Shown piece after piece: positions 7,023 to 10,581 of a stretch of DNA of 10,581 nucleotides. This DNA is from CAZVAO01 sp964625175 (GTDB lineage Bacteria; Bacillota; UBA994; PWPR01), in contig CAZVAO010000083.1 in NCBI GenBank assembly GCA_964625175.1, positions 1 through 10,581 on the forward strand. Reading direction: 5' to 3'. A program made the position numbers and the translations under genes. Under the pieces are notes generated by a model. That model saw nothing but the letters and a program-made list of their open reading frames with translations. It was not told the DNA's origin and made no database searches. The first letter of the stretch is position 1, and every line of letters begins with the position of its first letter.

Positions 7023-8255
7023 ATGGATATACTTGAGAAATTGAAAATTTTGGCCGATGCTGCAAAATACGATGTCTCCTGCGTTTCGAGTGGTGTGGAT
7101 CGCCAAAATACGGGCATAGGTCTGGGCAATTCAGCCGCAGCCGGAATTTGTCATGCTTGGGCGGCCGATGGACGATGTGTCTCCCTCTTAAAAATTCTAT
7201 TAACAAACGACTGTATTTATGATTGTAAATATTGTACGAATAGGGTTACGAATGACCGAAAAAGAGTGACGTTTACGCCAAGGGAAGTTGCAGACTTGAC
7301 CATCCAGTTTTACCGACGCAATTATATTGAGGGACTCTTCCTTAGCTCAGCCGTGGTAAAATCTCCCGATTATACGATGGAACAGATTTATATGGCCGTT
7401 AAACTGTTACGTGTTGATTATGCCTTCAACGGCTATATTCATGTGAAAACAATCCCTGGTGCGGATTCAATCTGGATTATTCGTCTTGGCCTTCTAGTTG
7501 ATCGTATGAGCATCAACCTTGAATTGCCTACTAAAGCGAGTCTTAAATATCTAGCACCACAGAAAAACTTCCCTGATCTTTTGCGGCCCATGAGCTTGAT
7601 TAGTCATCAAATACAAGCCGCACCATTGCCAAAGCCATATCTAAGTGAACGCACCTTTGTTCCAGCAGGTCAATCCACCCAGTTCATCGTAGGGGCCAGT
7701 CCCGATAGTGATTTTACATTATTGAAAACATCGGAGCATTTGTATGATAAATATCACCTAAAACGGATTTTTTACTCAGCCTATATTCCTCTAAATGACG
7801 ACAGCCATTTGCCGGCTATCAACACCAAGCCACCCCTTCACCGAGAACACCGCTTATACCAAGCGGATTGGCTATTGCGTTTCTATCAATTTAAGGCCAA
7901 CGAACTGCTTGATGAAGCTAACCCCAATTTTGACCCTGATTTTGATCCCAAAATGAATTGGGCTCTTCACCACCCCGAGCTCTTTCCCGTAGAAATCAAT
8001 AAAGCTTCCTACCGCATGCTTTTACGTATTCCTGGGATTGGTCCACGCAACGCTCAAAGAATCATCAAGGAGCGTCGGGTTGCTGCAATCACCTATCAGA
8101 GTTTGAAAAAAATGCGCGTTGCTCTTAAGCGGGCTCAATATTTTATCACCTGCCAAGGTCGCTACTACGGTGATACTCCATCTGAACCCCAATATATTAA
8201 GTCAGCACTTCTTAACCCTCGTCTCCAGATGACTATATGGAATAAGTCCTTATGA
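7023..8255 (+). CDS. putative DNA modification/repair radical SAM protein (TIGR03916 type)
   Basis: A 410-residue cytosolic radical SAM enzyme. The start at 7023 is chosen over the in-frame ATG at 6987 because the promoter's -10 lies between them, GGTGAT precedes 7023, and MDILEKLKILADAAKYD matches the usual N-terminus of this family. C64, C68 and C71 form the CxxxCxxC motif that binds the 4Fe-4S cluster used to cleave S-adenosylmethionine. A helix-hairpin-helix motif, LLRIPGIGPRNAQRI (about 333-347), near the C-terminus is a DNA-binding signature. The tail RAQYFITCQGRYYG is also, as I recall, conserved in the family. Members are normally paired with a TIGR03915 protein and sometimes a uracil-DNA glycosylase; the partner follows directly, the glycosylase is absent here. 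The reaction is not established. The LexA box supports a DNA-damage role. Confidence 0.9.
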   Translation: MDILEKLKILADAAKYDVSCVSSGVDRQNTGIGLGNSAAAGICHAWAADGRCVSLLKILLTNDCIYDCKYCTNRVTNDRKRVTFTPREVADLTIQFYRRNYIEGLFLSSAVVKSPDYTMEQIYMAVKLLRVDYAFNGYIHVKTIPGADSIWIIRLGLLVDRMSINLELPTKASLKYLAPQKNFPDLLRPMSLISHQIQAAPLPKPYLSERTFVPAGQSTQFIVGASPDSDFTLLKTSEHLYDKYHLKRIFYSAYIPLNDDSHLPAINTKPPLHREHRLYQADWLLRFYQFKANELLDEANPNFDPDFDPKMNWALHHPELFPVEINKASYRMLLRIPGIGPRNAQRIIKERRVAAITYQSLKKMRVALKRAQYFITCQGRYYGDTPSEPQYIKSALLNPRLQMTIWNKSL

Positions 8256-9076
8256 TTTACCTCTATGATGAAACCTTTGATGGCTACCTTACCTGTGTCT
8301 ATGAGCATTATTATCGACAACCTGCCACGGCCATTTATAAGCACTCTGCATGGCAAATGAAAGTTGGATGTCCCTATAACGAAGTCAAATCGGATCCAGT
8401 CAAATCACAAACCGTCTATCAAGCTATGCAAAATAAGTTAAGTCCCCAAACACAGCACGATATCTTCTATGCATTTTTGGGAAAGCACCCTAGTATGGAA
8501 ACTGATCTTCTAAGATTCATCTGTTTAGCTTTCAAAATGGGCGCGCGAATCGACCACCTCTATTCTCACCCACTCGTTTTACCCATCCGCCAATTAGTGC
8601 ATAAGGTCACTTGGGAAAAACATCATTTTTTAGGATTACTGCGCTTTAGCGACACTGGATCTTTTCTCTATGCTGCCTATCAGCCAGACCATAACATCAC
8701 TGGCACATTAGCAGACTTCTTTGCAGATCGTTTCCGCCAAGAGCGCTTCATCATCCATGATACTCGGCGCCATGTCGCAGCTCTCTACCAAAATGACAAT
8801 TGGTTCCTCAGAGACCTAGACTCCATCGGTTTTTTACACTATTCGGACTCAGAAGAACTATATCGTGTACTATGGCAAAACTATTTTGCAACAACCGCCA
8901 TTGAAAGCCGCACTAATCCCCGTCTCCAACGGCAATTCATGCCCCAGCGCTATTGGAAACATTTGACGGAGATGCAGAAACAAGGTGCATTACCACCCTC
9001 AAGAGCAGACCAGCGCCTTTTCGCTAATTTAAAACCTCAAGATCGATTAGGGGGTCAAAAACAAAGTGATTACTAG
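8252..9076 (+). CDS. TIGR03915/DUF4130 DNA-metabolism partner of the radical SAM protein
   Basis: A 274-residue soluble protein of the family described as a probable DNA metabolism protein linked to the preceding radical SAM type. Its ATG overlaps the upstream TGA (ATGA), which predicts translational coupling and a fixed ratio of the two products, probably as a complex. The N-terminus IYLYDETFDGYLTCVYEHYY is typical. The DUF4130 part covers roughly residues 80-245, ending in the characteristic FMPQRYWKHLTEM. The last 30 residues are hydrophilic (PPSRADQRLFANLKP...) and look like a flexible tail. In some proteobacteria this domain is fused to a uracil-DNA glycosylase; here it stands alone. Biochemical activity is unknown, and the role in repair is inferred from the partner and the LexA box. 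Confidence 0.88.
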   Translation: MIYLYDETFDGYLTCVYEHYYRQPATAIYKHSAWQMKVGCPYNEVKSDPVKSQTVYQAMQNKLSPQTQHDIFYAFLGKHPSMETDLLRFICLAFKMGARIDHLYSHPLVLPIRQLVHKVTWEKHHFLGLLRFSDTGSFLYAAYQPDHNITGTLADFFADRFRQERFIIHDTRRHVAALYQNDNWFLRDLDSIGFLHYSDSEELYRVLWQNYFATTAIESRTNPRLQRQFMPQRYWKHLTEMQKQGALPPSRADQRLFANLKPQDRLGGQKQSDY

Positions 9077-9177
9077 ATTGCGGTGTAGAATTCTGCTAGT
9101 ATTTAAGATGGCCCGTAAAACTTCATAAATATTTGCTGGATTCAATGCGTTTTCTAAAAATTTGATGGAGGTGCCCT

Positions 9178-9654
9178 ATGCCCTCAAAAGCCAAAATAAA
9201 AATTCTTGATCCCGACCCATTAAGAACTGTGATTGATCAGCTCTACCAAAAAACAAATCAGGTGGATTTAGCAAAGTGGTCACTTTCGATTGCAAAACAT
9301 GTTTTTACCCTCGCCAAGATTGATTATAGATTGATAAGGTCGGTGATTGAGGGGTTTCAAATTAATGAATTATGGCAGCTGGGCGAAGTGAGCGTGCATC
9401 ATCTTAGGCAATCCGCATTCAAAATTCATAAACTTGCCCGTGAATGTGAAAATGAAATGCATCAAACCGCCTTAAGAGTTGCTGGGCATGCGGTAGCAAG
9501 CGGCCACATGGCCGAACACGCGCTAATTGCAGCAGACTATGCGATTAAGGCAGTTGGGATACTCACCTCCAACAATCTTGCTGCCATTACCCGTGAACGA
9601 GAGTGGCAACTCAACGAACTGAAACGAATCTCTCAGCATATGACTAAAGACTGA
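9178..9654 (+). CDS. Imm-5-like putative immunity protein
   Basis: A 158-residue, mainly helical soluble protein with a strong GGAGGTG ribosome binding site. The core pattern AGHAVASGHMAEHALIAADYAIKAV (spread over about residues 107-131), preceded by AFKIHKLARE and followed by REREWQLNEL, fits the putative immunity protein family related to Imm-5, found widely in Firmicutes and actinobacteria. The conserved His residues near GH and EH are visible. The family was named for its place in polymorphic toxin loci; a direct toxin-neutralising role is not shown for most members. No toxin gene adjoins it here. It lies 101 bp after the repair pair with no convincing promoter of its own, so read-through from the LexA-controlled operon is possible. 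Immediately downstream the repeat region begins. Confidence 0.8.
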   Translation: MPSKAKIKILDPDPLRTVIDQLYQKTNQVDLAKWSLSIAKHVFTLAKIDYRLIRSVIEGFQINELWQLGEVSVHHLRQSAFKIHKLARECENEMHQTALRVAGHAVASGHMAEHALIAADYAIKAVGILTSNNLAAITREREWQLNELKRISQHMTKD

Positions 9655-9669
9655 TCGCTGCTAGTGATC
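9653..9669 (+). terminator. weak hairpin at the stop codon of the immunity-like gene
   Basis: GATCGCT (9653-9659) pairs with AGTGATC (9663-9669), 7 bp with one G-U, loop of 3. Only a broken T-rich stretch (TACATTTCTAATT) follows, so termination is uncertain. Confidence 0.3.
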
Positions 9670-9710
9670 TACATTTCTAATTAACCCCCACAGTTTAGCT
9701 CTATGTCGAC

Positions 9711-10080
9711 TATGAGCCCATCAAACATGGCACTGTGTCAGCGCAGGATTGCTGCTGTTTGAGCTCACTCCTTATTTGAGGATTTCTAATAGTTGAGCGA
9801 GTTCAGCAATCCCTGATACACCTATGAACAGCTTGCGAATCTCAAGTGAAACTTTCTCCTAAAAAAATGCTAAACATCATACGATACTAAAAAACCCTAA
9901 CAATACATTTAATTATAGGAAAACACGCTGTAGATTCTTCGCCACCTCTCTACATAATTGCTTGAGTGCCAAATATTCTTGATCACCTTGATAGATTGCT
10001 CGATATCGAAGCCAATTACTGGCATCCCTCTGCCTGCATAGTGCCCAACTAAAACCCGCTGGGGGAAGTTCTCACTTGAC
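9711..10080. repeat. 370-bp tandem direct repeat, copy 1
   Basis: A full unit beginning TATGAGCCCATCAAACATGG and ending TTCTCACTTGAC. Bases 9719-9936 (218 bp) are identical to the matching part of copy 2. The remaining 144 bp (9937-10080) carry about a dozen differences including a 1-bp indel (CCCAACTAAAACCC against CCCAAAAAAACCC). The unit is not a multiple of three and has stops in every long frame examined, so a repeated protein is unlikely. No transposase is recognisable. A decayed further unit may precede it (about 9660-9710). Confidence 0.9.
9746..9812. repeat. inverted repeat inside the conserved part of each tandem unit
   Basis: GGATTGCTG (9746-9754) and CAGCAATCC (9804-9812) form a perfect 9-bp dyad around 49 bp, with a nested GCTCA (9763-9767) and TGAGC (9794-9798). 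It recurs at 10116-10182 and 10485-10551. RNA from either strand could fold into a stem with an inner stem. There is no T-tract, so it is not a standard terminator. Confidence 0.6.
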
Positions 10081-10449
10081 TATGAGCTCATCAAACATGG
10101 CACTGTGTCAGCGCAGGATTGCTGCTGTTTGAGCTCACTCCTTATTTGAGGATTTCTAATAGTTGAGCGAGTTCAGCAATCCCTGATACACCTATGAACA
10201 GCTTGCGAATCTCAAGTGAAACTTTCTCCTAAAAAAATGCTAAACATCATACGATACTAAAAAACCCTAACAATACATTTAATTATAGGAAAACACGCTG
10301 TAGATTTTTAGTCACCTCTCTACATGATTGCCTGAGTGCCAAATATTCTTGATCACCTTGATAGATTTCTCTCTATCGAAGCCAATTTCTGGCATCCCTC
10401 TGCCCGCATAGTGCCCAAAAAAACCCGCTGGGGGAAGTTCTCACTTGAC
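10081..10449. repeat. 369-bp tandem direct repeat, copy 2
   Basis: A full unit starting TATGAGCTCATCAAAC directly after copy 1 with no spacer. It is one base shorter through the indel near its end. The substitution at its eighth base (T for C) makes GAGCTC palindromic at the boundary. An open frame from a GTG at 10336 crosses into copy 3, but it does not exist in copy 1 (stop at AAC TAA) and is not called as a gene. Confidence 0.9.
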
Positions 10450-10581
10450 TATGAGCCCAGCAAACATGGCACTGTGTCAGCGCAGGATTGCTGCTGTTTG
10501 AGCTCACTCCTTATTTGAGGATTTCTAATAGTTGAGCGAGTTCAGCAATCCCTGATACACCTATGAACAGCTTGCGAATCT
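10450..10581. repeat. tandem direct repeat, copy 3, cut by the window end
   Basis: The first 132 bp of a third unit starting TATGAGCCCAGC. It differs from the other copies only within the first dozen bases and is otherwise identical as far as the window reaches. The array therefore continues beyond the right edge; its full copy number cannot be told from here. Confidence 0.9.

Noticed and set aside
9133..9160. TTGCTG-16-TAAAAA as a promoter for the immunity-like gene
   Set aside because: The transcript would begin inside the ribosome binding site, and the -10 and -35 matches are poor.
9990..10080. Minus-strand frame in copy 1 containing MPVIGFDIEQSIKVIKNIW
   Set aside because: It reads like protein, but the same frame is interrupted by a TGA in copy 2 and has no good start. 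At most it is a gene remnant, with no family recognised.
10336..10518. Open frame of 60 codons from GTG across the copy 2/copy 3 junction
   Set aside because: Copy 1 has a stop at the matching site, the first-half differences between copies change the amino acid in most cases, there is no ribosome site, and the frame ends in unconstrained repeat sequence.
9711..10581. CRISPR array or insertion sequence
   Set aside because: The units are about 370 bp and directly adjacent without unique spacers, and no transposase frame or flanking terminal repeats were found.

Overview
The window looks like chromosomal DNA from a low-to-moderate GC Bacillota (Firmicutes). The evidence is strong AGGAGG-type ribosome binding sites, sigma-A-like promoters with extended -10 (TGn) elements, a Bacillus-type LexA box, and families typical of that phylum. 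Genus cannot be fixed from the sequence. Most of the window is coding; the exceptions are a 316-bp gap at 6235-6550 and a 927-bp repeat-filled tail after 9654.

Left part (1-4860): the 3' tail of an unidentified gene, then three tandem plus-strand paralogs (359-1696, 1931-3268, 3442-4779). Each encodes a 445-residue polytopic membrane protein. They belong to the MOP/MATE-like transporter superfamily and, by recalled sequence resemblance, are closest to the ANKH (progressive ankylosis) branch. Genes 2 and 3 are recent duplicates; gene 1 is more diverged. All three have the same promoter layout (TTGACT, 17 bp, TGn plus TCAAAT or TCGAAT). Clear intrinsic terminators follow genes 2 and 3, so genes 2 and 3 appear to be separate transcription units; no terminator was found after gene 1.

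Middle part (4861-6760): a convergent MepA/NorM-type MATE drug exporter on the minus strand shares a bidirectional terminator with gene 3. Its near-consensus promoter has a perfect 7-bp inverted repeat in the spacer, a likely repressor operator. Upstream of it, on the same strand, is a two-helix small membrane protein of unknown function.

Right part (6961-9076): an apparent SOS-controlled DNA-repair pair. It consists of a radical SAM protein with a C-terminal helix-hairpin-helix (TIGR03916 type) and its dedicated partner (TIGR03915/DUF4130 type), overlapping by ATGA. A LexA box lies on the -35 region. A separate Imm-5-like putative immunity protein follows (9178-9654) with no toxin beside it.

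The end (9711-10581) is a roughly 370-bp direct tandem repeat in two full copies and a third cut by the window edge. Its first 218 bp are identical between copies, while the last 144 bp have diverged. No gene can be supported in it.

The most notable items are the ANKH-like transporter triplication with cloned promoters, the LexA box in front of the radical SAM pair, and the mosaic conservation of the tandem repeat.
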